A stretch of DNA of 64,000 nucleotides from NCBI GenBank assembly GCA_037968995.1, contig JBBKWP010000363.1:1-64000 (forward strand), read 5' to 3'. The stretch comes from JAEXNA01 sp037968995 (lineage in GTDB: Bacteria > Vulcanimicrobiota > Xenobia > Xenobiales > JADMJV01). The position numbers and the translations under genes are program-made. Of the stretch, positions 1 through 9,424 are shown one piece after another. Below the pieces are notes generated by a model. It was not told where the DNA came from. It searched no databases and saw only the letters and a list, made by a program, of their open reading frames with translations. The stretch's first letter is position 1. Every line of letters starts with the position of its first letter.

Positions 1-2
1 TC

Positions 3-65
3 CGGGTGGTCGCCGAAGTCGAGGGCATCAGGGGCTACTCCGGCACCGCAGCCGTCGAGAACTAG
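3..65 (+). CDS. Partial CDS, C-terminal 20 codons; possibly histidinol dehydrogenase
   Basis: An open frame runs in from the left edge and stops at TAG 63-65, encoding 20 residues that begin RVVAEVEGIRGYSG. The pattern A-E-x-E-G-(I/L)-x-x-(H/Y) near a C-terminus is reminiscent of HisD, which often ends with an AExEGLxAHA-type segment. With so few residues the identity is a guess; that a gene ends here is more secure, because the next gene converges on it and leaves only 60 bases between the two stops. Confidence 0.35.
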   Translation, partial: RVVAEVEGIRGYSGTAAVEN

Positions 66-100
66 TAACAGAACACGTTCAAAATTCATACTTGTTACTA
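63..100. terminator. Inverted repeat between convergent genes, possible bidirectional terminator
   Basis: TAGTAACA (63-70) and TGTTACTA (93-100) are perfect 8-base complements separated by 22 bases, sitting between the stop of the left partial gene and the stop of the GGDEF-EAL gene. The stem is AT-rich and has no clear T-tract, so it would be a weak terminator. Confidence 0.3.
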
Positions 101-125
101 CAACGCCGGCGCAGTCAAACCTTTC

Positions 126-3100
126 CTAGCGCCGTTTGACGATTTCACTGACGAGGTCGGGACTCAGTGGTTCGCTCAATAAATTACCTTGAGCGAAACG
201 GCATCCCATCTTAGCAAGCCAAGCTCGCTCAGCTTCGGTTTCCACCCCGACGGCCACGGTGATTCGCTCTAGATGATGACCCAGAGTCAGAGCTGACAGG
301 ACGATTCCGGCATTTTCGGTATTCTCCGGAACGCCGCGCACGAAGCGACGGTCGATTTTAAGAACTTTGAAAGGACCCCTTCGGAGTTCCTTGAGAGAAC
401 TCGCCGATGTTCCAAAATTGTCCACGGCTAAGCGCACTCCGAGTTGCTGTAGACTTTGCAAGGTGTCGTCTAGTCGGGCGAGTTCTGGGCCGGTAAGTTC
501 TTCGGTAATTTCGAGGAGCACCCGATCGGGCGAACATCGGTACTCGGTCAGAGCGGTGTGGATGGTGGGCATGAGATCGGCTTGCAAAAGCTGTCGCCTC
601 GATAGATTCAGGGAAACGAAAAGGCCTAGGCCTTGTTGCTGCCATTCGGCGGCTTTTTGTAAGGCGGAGCGCAAGGCCCAATTGCCGATCAAGACGATGA
701 TCCCAGATTCCTCGGCTACCTTGAGAAATTCGTCAGGCCCGATGGATCCAAGACGAGGGTGATTCCAGCGGATGAGCGCTTCGACTCCGACCACTTGACC
801 GTTGGAAAGATCAAAAATGGGCTGGTAAAGTAGACCGAACTCTCCTCGTTCTAACCCTACCTTGAGTTCCGCGTCCCGGGTGTTTCTGGCGACGTGGCTG
901 GCCTGAACTTCGGGGGTGTAGTACTGGGCCTGACCGCGCCCATTTTCTTTGGCTCGTTTGAGGGCTTCCGCCGAATGCTGAAACATCTGTTCGCCGTTGG
1001 AAGCGTCCAAAGGATAGAGAGAGACTCCGATGGAGACCTCGACGGAGATGCTCTGCTCTTCCACCGAAAAGGGTTTGCGCAGCATCTGGTAGATACGTTT
1101 GATTACTGAGGCTGTGACCACCGAGGCTTCCTTTTGATCGGTGAGTTCAGAGAGCAGAATGACAAACTCGTCCTCCCCGAGCCGGCCTAAAACATCAGCA
1201 TTTCTAACTACAGCGCTCAAGCGTTCTCCAACGAGACGGATCAGGCGATCTCCGACCTCTTCACCGAAGGTGTCGCTAATGGTTTTGAATCGATCACAGT
1301 CGATCCGGAGAAGAGCGGTGTATCGCTCGTAGCGAGTCGCCTGTTTGAGCATAAAACCGAGATAACGATGCAGAATATTCCGATTGGGAAGTCCGGTGAG
1401 CGAATCTTGGAAGGCTAACCTTTCCGTTTCCGGATTGACGTTTTCCGATTGATCGGAGTCCGAGTCCGTGCCACCTCTCCGCTCCAACTCGGAAATGCGC
1501 TGTTCGGAGGTTTCACGGAGCTCGTTGAGCAGGCGACGCTCTTCTTGCAACCGTTCTTCTGCCTCTTCGGCGCGGCGCAAGGCTCCTTCGAGCTTCCTAC
1601 CTAGCTTGTCAACTTTGTCGCCTTTTTGGGCTTGTGCTTGAGCCTCTTCTAAAAGGACCTCCAGCTTTTGAAGCTCTTTTTTCACCCGCTCGAGGTCACG
1701 TTGGGACAGTTCGAGCTCGCCGACTTGAACCGCCAGTTCGTCGTTAGACTCCTTGAGAGCGGTGAACTCTTCTACCAAACTCTCTGCGTCTGAGGCAATA
1801 TCGCGAAGACTCTCTAATTCTTCATTCTGTTCGCGAATGGAATCGGCGAGTTGCTCGTTTTCGGCCCGCAGATGTTCGGTGGATTCTTCAAACTGCTCGG
1901 TTTCGAGCCTGAGCTGCTCGGCCAGTTCATCAGACTCTTCGGCACGAACCTTCAACTCCTCGGTGAGGCCCTCGAGACGAGATTCTAGTTCGGCACTTGC
2001 AAGAGACGCTGCTGCCAACTTTGAGGCTTCTTCTGAGAGTTCGCTTCTGACGTTCGCCAGTTCATCGCGGACTTTGTTTAACTCTAAAGCTTGGGAATCG
2101 GAATCGCCATACTTTGTCTCGAGTTCCCGATTTTTCTCTTCGATGCGAGCTTCAAGTTCTTTGATCAGTGCCGAATGCGCCTCATTCTGCGTGGATAGTG
2201 ATGCTCGAAGCGCTTCTATTTCTGAGGTCCGTTCTTCAAGATCTGATAAGGCTTTTGCTCCCCTATCTTTTTCGCCTTGCTCGGTTTCCGCCGCAGCTTG
2301 CTGGAGTTGCTGGATCTCGACAGTCAATTCTTCGGCACGGGTTTTCCAAGAAGTGCTCTGCTCCTCAATTTCTTTAAGTTTGCTCTGCCATTCTTGCTCT
2401 TTCGCTTCCCACTCCTCTTGAGAAACCAACTCGTTGACTTCCGCTTCGAGATTGTAGGCCCGCTCTTCGGCGACCTCGGCTTGCTCCTCGGCGACACGAA
2501 TCCGATCTCGAGCTTCTACGAGTTCTGATTCCAGACGTCCGATCTGCTCTTCAGCCTCTCGCGCCTGTTTGACAGCATTCTGCAACTCGGTGACCGATTG
2601 GTGATCGTCGATAGTGATGTCGCTTTGGATTTCGTCGGCACGAGTTTCGGCAAGCTCTAAGAGAGATTCCAACTCGGCCAAACGATCTTCAAACTCTCTG
2701 CGCTGCTCCTCCAAGGCGCCATCGTGAGCGGCGATCTGTTCGGCGAGCGCGATTTCACGATCGCGGGCCAATGCTAATTTGTCGCGATGTATTTGGAGTT
2801 CGGCTTCGAGTTCTGGGTCGACGACGGACGCGGGACTGGCATGGACCGCCTCCATTCCTTCACGGCTCTTCAGTTCGTCAATGAGGATCTCGGCCGATCG
2901 CGCTTTTTCGAGAGCGGCCTCTAGTTTCCATTCGAGATGGAAAGCGCCGGCGTTCTTGAGGGACTTTAGGTGGATGAGGTTAGCATCTCTCCCACCCCAG
3001 CTGATTCCTTTGACGGTCATCTCGACGTCAAAGTCGCGCATAGGGCCGTCTTCTATATCAAAAGGAAAGGCCTCGCCGATCGTCTTCTTAGGCTTCAGTT

Positions 3101-3440
3101 TCACTAGGCGCATGCCTGGCTTGTTGGCGAAGACTACCCGAGAATCGGAGTCCACCACGAAAACGCCTTCTGGAAGCTGTTCCAGAACGCTTATCAGCTC
3201 GGCACTCTGAGCGGTGACCAGATCGGCGGACATGGGCTCCTGCTTCACCCATCGGCGGAGCCAACCCTGCTCCATTTTGCCTTGGATTGAGGGAAATAGA
3301 GAGGCTTTGTCCTGGACCGGCTCAAGTCCAGGTGACGGTATGTCGAGCAACGGATTCGATTCGGGGAGGGCACCCGGTCTCACCAAAGAACTCCAGGAAC
3401 GTGCAGATGTCTCCTTGGATGCAGCAGCTCGATTGGGCAA
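126..3440 (-). CDS. PAS / long coiled-coil / GGDEF-EAL protein with degenerate EAL domain
   Basis: Cytoplasmic cyclic-di-GMP family protein of 1104 residues. A PAS-like domain (about 85-175) is followed by a very long coiled coil (about 175-665), a GGDEF domain (about 680-850, entry motif DSLTGLPNR) and a C-terminal EAL domain (about 855-1100). The GGDEF signature reads GEDEF, preceded by an intact RxxD inhibitory site (RNAD). The EAL motif itself (VGVEALIRW) and the NLS asparagine are present, but the family DDFGTG is DNFGTS and the AEGVE loop is AVGVE. In RocR these positions are a metal Asp and the general-base Glu, so phosphodiesterase activity is doubtful. The TTG start at 3440 is chosen because GAGGAG lies 9 bases upstream; ATG 3275 is an alternative. 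The start overlaps the 5' end of the divergent SAHH-like gene. Confidence 0.9.
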   Translation of the reverse strand: MPNRAAASKETSARSWSSLVRPGALPESNPLLDIPSPGLEPVQDKASLFPSIQGKMEQGWLRRWVKQEPMSADLVTAQSAELISVLEQLPEGVFVVDSDSRVVFANKPGMRLVKLKPKKTIGEAFPFDIEDGPMRDFDVEMTVKGISWGGRDANLIHLKSLKNAGAFHLEWKLEAALEKARSAEILIDELKSREGMEAVHASPASVVDPELEAELQIHRDKLALARDREIALAEQIAAHDGALEEQRREFEDRLAELESLLELAETRADEIQSDITIDDHQSVTELQNAVKQAREAEEQIGRLESELVEARDRIRVAEEQAEVAEERAYNLEAEVNELVSQEEWEAKEQEWQSKLKEIEEQSTSWKTRAEELTVEIQQLQQAAAETEQGEKDRGAKALSDLEERTSEIEALRASLSTQNEAHSALIKELEARIEEKNRELETKYGDSDSQALELNKVRDELANVRSELSEEASKLAAASLASAELESRLEGLTEELKVRAEESDELAEQLRLETEQFEESTEHLRAENEQLADSIREQNEELESLRDIASDAESLVEEFTALKESNDELAVQVGELELSQRDLERVKKELQKLEVLLEEAQAQAQKGDKVDKLGRKLEGALRRAEEAEERLQEERRLLNELRETSEQRISELERRGGTDSDSDQSENVNPETERLAFQDSLTGLPNRNILHRYLGFMLKQATRYERYTALLRIDCDRFKTISDTFGEEVGDRLIRLVGERLSAVVRNADVLGRLGEDEFVILLSELTDQKEASVVTASVIKRIYQMLRKPFSVEEQSISVEVSIGVSLYPLDASNGEQMFQHSAEALKRAKENGRGQAQYYTPEVQASHVARNTRDAELKVGLERGEFGLLYQPIFDLSNGQVVGVEALIRWNHPRLGSIGPDEFLKVAEESGIIVLIGNWALRSALQKAAEWQQQGLGLFVSLNLSRRQLLQADLMPTIHTALTEYRCSPDRVLLEITEELTGPELARLDDTLQSLQQLGVRLAVDNFGTSASSLKELRRGPFKVLKIDRRFVRGVPENTENAGIVLSALTLGHHLERITVAVGVETEAERAWLAKMGCRFAQGNLLSEPLSPDLVSEIVKRR

Positions 3441-4516
3441 AAAGGCATACTCCTCATACCGATAGGAACCTCGCTAGACTGAAGGCTCGGCCAGATGTCG
3501 AAGTGGTGATCTGTTTTCACATCGATCTCAAAATGATTCCGGTGATCGAGGCTCTTCACTCCAAGTACTCTCTCAGTGTAGTCGCCTGCAATCTCGAAAG
3601 TGTTGACCGCGAGGGTTGGAACTATCTGGAACAAAAGGTGGGTGTAGAGCTTCTTCATCAAAAACAGGCTCGCGAGCGCCTAGACAGGCCTCGGACGATG
3701 CCGTCAGGTCGCTATCTTTGCGACTTAGGGGGGGAACTGATCTGTCACGCGCTAAACCGTCCGGCCTCGGTGACGGCCGCTATGGAGGGCACCACCACAG
3801 GCGTGACACGAGTGAGAGAGGCTCTTGGGAAGAACGTGCCGGGCTTCCCACTTCTGGACTGGAATAGCGCTCCTCTCAAGCAGCACATTCACAACGAGAA
3901 GATGGTAGGCTTCAGTGTCTGGCAGACCTTCACGGAGGTGACCCGACTTTCGCTGCATGGTAAGCGAGTCGGAATACTCGGTTTTGGCGCGGTCGGCCGG
4001 GGCTTGGCCCGCACGGCGCGTTCATTGGGAGGGATCGTTTCGGTTTTCGACCCTGATCCGGGGGCCTCGATGGTGGCCCAGTTTGAAGGTTTCCTGACTC
4101 AAGAGCGCAGAGAGTTTCTAGCCCAGAGCGAGGTCATAGTCACCGCTACAGGTCGAGCGGGCGCGTTGAAGGCCGAGGACCTCGAAGCGCTACCCCAGGG
4201 AGCTGTATTGCTCAATGCGGGTCACGGAAGCGAGGAGTTGGCTGATGACATACGTCATCATGGTGACCGGCGTTCTTTACTGCGGCACGTGGAAGAGTTG
4301 CGCTGGGGTCTAGATTCCGAGCGTTACTGCTATCTTCTGTCAAGAGGAGAGCTACTTAATTTGAGTGCGGGATTTGGCGATACGTTGAACGGATTTGACC
4401 TCACTTCGGCACAGTTGGTGGCGGGCTTAGGCTTTTTGGTGGAGGAGTCGCCTCATCTCAAGAAGTGTTGGCATCAACTGCCGGCGAACTTCAGCAGAGC
4501 TGTCCTGACACTTTAG
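3407..4516 (+). CDS. S-adenosylhomocysteine hydrolase-like NAD-binding protein, divergent
   Basis: 369 residues, shorter than true SAHH (about 430-470). The fold is recognisable: an N-terminal block with FHIDLK in place of the usual HMT segment, CDLGGE in place of DDGGD, the conserved TTTGV stretch, a Rossmann block GKRVGILGFGAVGRG, NAGHGSEE in place of NIGHFD, and a final LLNLSAGFGDTLNGF block. Several substrate-site residues differ: the lysine of NDSVTKSKFDN is kept but its Asp is His, MGHPSFVM is FGDTLNGF, and the C-terminal K-x-Y tail is missing. This points to a paralogue with another substrate or role rather than the methyl-cycle enzyme. ATG 3407 has AGGA 8 bases upstream and matches the family start; the frame is open further upstream. 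Confidence 0.75.
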   Translation: MSPWMQQLDWAKRHTPHTDRNLARLKARPDVEVVICFHIDLKMIPVIEALHSKYSLSVVACNLESVDREGWNYLEQKVGVELLHQKQARERLDRPRTMPSGRYLCDLGGELICHALNRPASVTAAMEGTTTGVTRVREALGKNVPGFPLLDWNSAPLKQHIHNEKMVGFSVWQTFTEVTRLSLHGKRVGILGFGAVGRGLARTARSLGGIVSVFDPDPGASMVAQFEGFLTQERREFLAQSEVIVTATGRAGALKAEDLEALPQGAVLLNAGHGSEELADDIRHHGDRRSLLRHVEELRWGLDSERYCYLLSRGELLNLSAGFGDTLNGFDLTSAQLVAGLGFLVEESPHLKKCWHQLPANFSRAVLTL

Positions 4517-4532
4517 TTTTCCATTCAACAAT

Positions 4533-5048
4533 CTAGGAAGTTTCGTCTTTTGAGCGTTTCTCGTACTGTTGAGTCGCTTGGCGGAACTGCATGAGAAGTT
4601 GTTCCATGCTGGGAGGCGGCGCGGGTGCTAACGTGTCGGTTTGGTCACTGGACCCCGTGGCCGAGGGGTTTGCGGACGGCGGGGAGTCAGGTTGGGACGG
4701 CGCAGGCAGAGGCGTGTTGCTTTCAGGGGCGGGATCCGCAGCCTCCCAAGACGGGCGGGACGGCAGCGGACTTTCGGCCACGCCATCGGTAACTGGCGGT
4801 CCGGTCGAAGGCTGAGTAACCAGTCTTGCTTCGGGCGCCTTGACAGCTGGCCCTTGGATGGGAATGACGATCTGCTCGGTTCCGTCTTTGGGGGGGCGTA
4901 GTTCGTCAATCTGGTCAGTCTTTTCAATCCAGAACGTCGAGGAAAGATCGTTTTCACTGTAACGTTGGTTGAGATAATCTTCGAGTTGGCAGTCTCCAGT
5001 GGCCACGTCAAACATATCGTATTGGCGCTCTCGCTTCATAGCGGACAT
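4533..5048 (-). CDS. Proline-rich protein of unknown function
   Basis: 171 residues not recognised as a known family. The first 60 residues are ordinary and acidic (QYDMFDVATGD, DELRPPKDG), the middle (about 75-145) is a Pro/Ser/Ala-rich disordered tract, and the end (MEQLLMQFRQATQQYEKRS) looks helical. There is no signal peptide or membrane segment. It begins 19 bases after the stop of the vWA gene and is almost certainly co-transcribed with it. Both proteins carry a Pro-rich linker, which suggests a shared complex, but no function can be assigned. Confidence 0.75.
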   Translation of the reverse strand: MSAMKRERQYDMFDVATGDCQLEDYLNQRYSENDLSSTFWIEKTDQIDELRPPKDGTEQIVIPIQGPAVKAPEARLVTQPSTGPPVTDGVAESPLPSRPSWEAADPAPESNTPLPAPSQPDSPPSANPSATGSSDQTDTLAPAPPPSMEQLLMQFRQATQQYEKRSKDETS

Positions 5049-5067
5049 ACTAAGATTGAGGACTCAT

Positions 5068-7851
5068 CTAAAAGAGCTTGGCGAAGCGGGTTAGCCAAAA
5101 TTTGAGCTTCTGCTTCGCCTCCTCGAGGTTTTCGCCGAGCATTCCACGGCCCTGGAAGCCGAGACCGTATGCTCTTACTAAGAGTTCAGATTTCGGAGCG
5201 ACTTTGGCGAGTTGCCAGAGCACAACATCCGTCAATTCCGTCAGTTTTGCGACATCGTTCATCGACCCCAATGCGCCGTGCAGGGCTCTCATCTGATTCA
5301 TAAGCTGTTGGCGACCTTGGGGGTCGGCACTGAGAGCCTCTTTGGCCCGCACTTCAGGTTGTCCGGTTCGCGCCTCCGCTGTGACTTGCGACGCCAGCTC
5401 CCTAGGGGTTGGAAGACTGGGTTTCGCTTCTGCGGCGGGGGTTTCACCAATCGGAACGGGAGGTTTGGGGGGCATGGATAGCGGGTCGGGCCGCACGAAG
5501 GCGGGCGTAGATGACGGTCTTAAGGGAACAGGACGGATCGGTCGCTCCGAGGCGCCGACGGGATCCACATCGATGGATACGGGGGGTCTCGTTCCACTCG
5601 AAGGCTGGGTGACGCTGGGCGGAGGCGTCATGCCGGGGGCCGGCATGATACTGGGCGGAGGCATGATGCTGGGCGGCGGAGCGGTGCTCGGCGAAGGTGT
5701 AGTGTTTTGTGGCGATGTAATGCTTGGCGCAACATCAGTTGGCTTACGGGGAGGAAGGTCGCTATCGCCGCCTCCACCATGGCCGTTTTGACTGGTCGAG
5801 CGGCTCGCACCGAGCATAGGCTTACTGATAAAATTTTCTTTGAGATTTCCGGAGAGGCGGTTTTGATGTCCAAGCTTCGACCCGAAAATGGTCGTGGCTT
5901 TTTTCCCTCCGAGTGTGTCTTTCATTTTGAGACCACGCCCGGAAACGGCCGTCACGTTACGACCGCCCTTGATCCCCTTTTGAGCTTTCTGTTCTTCCAG
6001 AAGTTCGCTTGCCGGACGAAGATTTTCGTCAGCTCTTTCTAAAACTTTTAGCCAACGCCAGGGCTCGAAGTGGGGTGCGAAGCGCGGCTCCGTGCCCGCG
6101 TTGGTGTGAACCACCACCGCAGTGTGACTGTTGGATAATCCGTAGTCTTCCGACAAAGTTCGCACGACATTGCGAAGAATACTTCGCTCAGCGCGGTCGA
6201 GCATACGGGCTTCATCGTCGAGTTCGCAGGATTTCACTTGAGCCCAGACGACAGGGAGAACCTTGTGAGAGATCTCCTTTAGCTCGACCTGCTCACTCCA
6301 GGAAACGCCCTGAGACGACTTGCCGCCGGCTTCCACTCCCCCGGGGCCCGTATGAAGCCCGAGAATGTTGATGGGACGAAACCCGGAAAGTCCGCTGGGA
6401 TACTTGGGTGTCAGGCTGTCTCCTTGAAATCCGAGTCCTCGGTCCTGAATCCCGACAACATCGAGTACCGGTTGGCGAGTCTCCTCTAAAAGACGCTCAG
6501 CGACTCGGGAGACGGATTCCTCATTGAGCGAGCGAAAGGCCCGACCCCCTGTGGCCTTGGAAGCGGCTCGCGCAAAGTGTGGATCGGCTTTTCGTCCCAA
6601 GAGGACGGGAAAGACTCTGAGACTTTCTCGCGACCCTTGGATCAGTCGGTAGAGTTCGGGCTCATTGCCTAGTCGTCCAGCCGTGACCAGCACGATCGAG
6701 AGGACACTGTCTGGCTGCCTGGGCAGTTTGACCACTCGCTCAAGCAGTTTCTTGAGGTCTGCGACGCCGCCAAAAGTGTAGTCCTTGAACCAACTGAGGG
6801 CCTCAGCCACCTGTGAAGTCTCAACAAAGTCACCGCTTTTAAAACCGGCCACGTCACGATTGAAGGTCACTAAGGCGAAGCTATCTTTGGAATCGAGACC
6901 TTGAAGGACCTGAGAGATACACGCGTAGCAGCGATCCTTCCCGACATTTTTCATCTCCTCTGAGCCGTCCACCAAAAAGACCAGGCGTCGCGGTAGACTT
7001 GGGGTTTCTACGGATGGAGGTAAAAAATTGAGCAGAAAGTGTCGACCGTGGCCACGCAGCCATGCTTTCGGCTTGGACCCGCTCCAAAGTTGATAATCGA
7101 GGACAAAGTCCCGAGACTCCAACTGTTTGCTGCGGTCGAGCTCAATGGCCAGATCTCCGTTGCTTTGGGTGGCCATTGCGCACGGATGGGAGCTTGAGAT
7201 TCGCCCTGGTTGAAGATCGGACGTTTCCATCAGGATGGAGACTGCAACCTGAGCCCCCCGCTCCAGCCCGCTGGCTAAGGAGTAGCTACCGATGTCGTCT
7301 GCCTCAAGAGTCGTGAGCGCGCGAGAGGTCAAAAACGGAAGTCGGAAGGAGAACCCTTTCCCCTCCTCGCCACATTCTGGGACGAAGCAGGCAGACAAGA
7401 TCTGGAAAGTGATTTCAGAGCCTGCTGCCACCGTTCCTAGAGGGATGGCCAGAACCCGTTCTGTTTCCGTCTGAAAAAGACGAGCCAACGAGATCGGAAG
7501 GTTGTCGCGTATCTGGTCGTCGGGTTGATCCTGCGGATTGGGAGCCACTTGGGTTTCCAATTGAAAATCACCGTGCTTGACACGGACCTTTATCGGCGTA
7601 GAGCTATAGTCTAGGGGATAGAGAAAATAGGCGACTTGCTCTTGAGCCGTCGGATTGATGAACGTGAGAAACGCTTCCACGGCCCCGGTCGGACCCGAAA
7701 GCCGAATGCGGTAGCCGAGTCGTGTCATGGGACAGCACATCCCGGTCCCAAGATCGGGATTTGAGAACCACACTACTCCTGGCCCGAGCGGGATAAGTCG
7801 CTCTCCGTATGAGCGCACCCGCTGCAGTCTTTCGGCGAATTTCCCACTCAC
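5068..7851 (-). CDS. VIT / von Willebrand factor A domain protein with Pro-rich tail
   Basis: 927 residues. The N-terminal 160 residues resemble a VIT domain as found in inter-alpha-trypsin-inhibitor-like bacterial proteins, and a vWA domain follows (about 289-455, opening RRLVFLVDGSEEM). The metal site is degenerate: DxSxS is DGSEE (295-299) and the later LVTDG is LVTAG. After a Gly/Lys-rich linker comes a Pro-rich tract with four hexad-like repeats (PPPSIM, PPPSIM, PAPGMT, PPPSVT), then a helical C-terminal 110 residues. No signal peptide is visible. The start is GTG without a clear Shine-Dalgarno. Protein-protein interaction is the likely role; the 171-residue gene downstream is a probable partner. 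Confidence 0.8.
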   Translation of the reverse strand: MSGKFAERLQRVRSYGERLIPLGPGVVWFSNPDLGTGMCCPMTRLGYRIRLSGPTGAVEAFLTFINPTAQEQVAYFLYPLDYSSTPIKVRVKHGDFQLETQVAPNPQDQPDDQIRDNLPISLARLFQTETERVLAIPLGTVAAGSEITFQILSACFVPECGEEGKGFSFRLPFLTSRALTTLEADDIGSYSLASGLERGAQVAVSILMETSDLQPGRISSSHPCAMATQSNGDLAIELDRSKQLESRDFVLDYQLWSGSKPKAWLRGHGRHFLLNFLPPSVETPSLPRRLVFLVDGSEEMKNVGKDRCYACISQVLQGLDSKDSFALVTFNRDVAGFKSGDFVETSQVAEALSWFKDYTFGGVADLKKLLERVVKLPRQPDSVLSIVLVTAGRLGNEPELYRLIQGSRESLRVFPVLLGRKADPHFARAASKATGGRAFRSLNEESVSRVAERLLEETRQPVLDVVGIQDRGLGFQGDSLTPKYPSGLSGFRPINILGLHTGPGGVEAGGKSSQGVSWSEQVELKEISHKVLPVVWAQVKSCELDDEARMLDRAERSILRNVVRTLSEDYGLSNSHTAVVVHTNAGTEPRFAPHFEPWRWLKVLERADENLRPASELLEEQKAQKGIKGGRNVTAVSGRGLKMKDTLGGKKATTIFGSKLGHQNRLSGNLKENFISKPMLGASRSTSQNGHGGGGDSDLPPRKPTDVAPSITSPQNTTPSPSTAPPPSIMPPPSIMPAPGMTPPPSVTQPSSGTRPPVSIDVDPVGASERPIRPVPLRPSSTPAFVRPDPLSMPPKPPVPIGETPAAEAKPSLPTPRELASQVTAEARTGQPEVRAKEALSADPQGRQQLMNQMRALHGALGSMNDVAKLTELTDVVLWQLAKVAPKSELLVRAYGLGFQGRGMLGENLEEAKQKLKFWLTRFAKLF

Positions 7852-8066
7852 TCGAAGGGCAGCAATCCTTTCCCGTTTCCAATCGACTTCGTGTCGGCCG
7901 GCGACTCTTGAGTCCTAGCAATGTTCGGAGCCCAAGTTCTGTCGGTTGTCTCCAACTTCAAGATTGGGCTTCGACACCATTTCGCCTGGTCCCTCGGAAA
8001 CACCGGTGAACTCTTCCCTTCCGACCCTTAGCCTGGTTCTCCTGGAGGTTAACGGGAAAGACCGGA

Positions 8067-9395
8067 ATGGCTCCGAAGCGGGCGAACATGACGTCGGCTA
8101 TAGGAAAAACCTTTCGCGACCCCGTTCATGGGAGCCTGACCCTTCCGGATCCTCTGATTCTGGATCTGGTCGATACCTTCGAATTTCAAAGGTTGCGTCG
8201 TATTCGACAACTCGGCAGCTGCTTTCTGGTTTTTCACGGGGCCGAGCACAGCCGTTTCCAACACGCTTTAGGAACCATGTGGCTGATGTATTCAGTCCTC
8301 GAACGCTGGGAAGTCAGAGGAAAGCTGGTCTTAGAGCCTCACATAAAAAAGGCTACATTGGCCGCGGCCCTGCTCCATGACATCGGACACGGCCCGTTCT
8401 CTCATGCGCTCGAACATACGTTCGTGGGACTGAACCACGAGACGCTGGGCTACAAAATCATTTTGGGACCGCTGGCTGAACTTATCCAAAGCCACGGCTG
8501 TGATCCGCAAGACGTTGTCGATCTGTTGAGCGGCGTTTATGAGCAACCGGTGCTCTGTGAACTTCTTTCCGGACAACTCGATGTTGATCGGATGGACTAT
8601 CTGCAACGGGACAGCCTCTATACCGGAGTGAAATATGGCCTATTTGACCACGAGAGAATCCTCGACACTTTAGTGCCCCTGCGGTCGACCTTGACTCAAG
8701 AGAATCTTTTCGCTCCGACCCGCGAGGGCTTGGTTTTGGCGGTCGATAGCAAAGGTGTGTTGGCGGTGGAAGAATTTCTCTTTTCTCGCTACTTTATGTA
8801 CTGGCAGGTCTATCTTCATAGGGCGGTACGCTCGGCTGAACTCCTTTTGCGGTTGATTCTCGAGCGTGCCCGTGAAGTTTTTCAAAGAGACCCCGACCAT
8901 CTTTGGCTCCCCCCCAACTTAGAATTTCTCTTTCTCTACGATCGGCAGGCGTCAAAGGAACCTGACAGCGGTGTGCAAAGTGATTTTCTGGAGAATTTCT
9001 TGGGACTCGATGACTTTGATCTTTTTCACGCTTTAAAGATGTGGAGGCGTTCCAAGGACGGTGTTCTGGCCGATCTCTCGACCAGGTTTTTGGGACGCCA
9101 ACTCTTTAAAGGCGTGGAACTAGCCCGTCGTCCAGAACTCGCTGGCCAACTGAAAAAACGCGCCCAAGCTCTTCACGGTGAGGCGTGGCACTACTATGTT
9201 GCCACGGACGCCATCGAGTCGGCATCATACGGTATATACCGACCGGGAACAGATCGACCGATTCGAACCTTACTGGCCCCTTCGGGCGGGTGGCAAGAGA
9301 TTTCAAGAGCAACACACTCCACAGCGATCCTGGGACTCTCGCAGCAAGCGGCCATGTCTGGTGGCTTTGTGTTTTACGCGCCCGAGTTAATCTAG
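8067..9395 (+). CDS. HD-domain phosphohydrolase (dGTPase/SAMHD1-like superfamily)
   Basis: 442 residues matching the widespread bacterial HD phosphohydrolase family that includes YwfO. It opens with FRDPVHGSLTL, typical of this group, then carries the metal-binding residues in order: H in SRFQHALGT, HD in LLHDIGHGPFSHALE, and D in QLDVDRMDYLQRDS. Members hydrolyse nucleotide phosphates, often dNTPs; the substrate here is unknown. ATG 8067 is used; ATG 8088 (MTSAIGKTFRDPVHG) is equally plausible since the family homology starts there. It is divergent from the vWA gene and converges on dcd, another nucleotide enzyme. Confidence 0.88.
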   Translation: MAPKRANMTSAIGKTFRDPVHGSLTLPDPLILDLVDTFEFQRLRRIRQLGSCFLVFHGAEHSRFQHALGTMWLMYSVLERWEVRGKLVLEPHIKKATLAAALLHDIGHGPFSHALEHTFVGLNHETLGYKIILGPLAELIQSHGCDPQDVVDLLSGVYEQPVLCELLSGQLDVDRMDYLQRDSLYTGVKYGLFDHERILDTLVPLRSTLTQENLFAPTREGLVLAVDSKGVLAVEEFLFSRYFMYWQVYLHRAVRSAELLLRLILERAREVFQRDPDHLWLPPNLEFLFLYDRQASKEPDSGVQSDFLENFLGLDDFDLFHALKMWRRSKDGVLADLSTRFLGRQLFKGVELARRPELAGQLKKRAQALHGEAWHYYVATDAIESASYGIYRPGTDRPIRTLLAPSGGWQEISRATHSTAILGLSQQAAMSGGFVFYAPELI

Positions 9396-9424
9396 AGCTG
9401 ATAAGCTGGTGAAGCGCTTGTAGG

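Noticed and set aside
1753..2421. 222-residue Ser-rich plus-strand ORF
   Set aside because: Antisense to the Glu-rich coiled coil; Ser-rich composition is the expected mirror.
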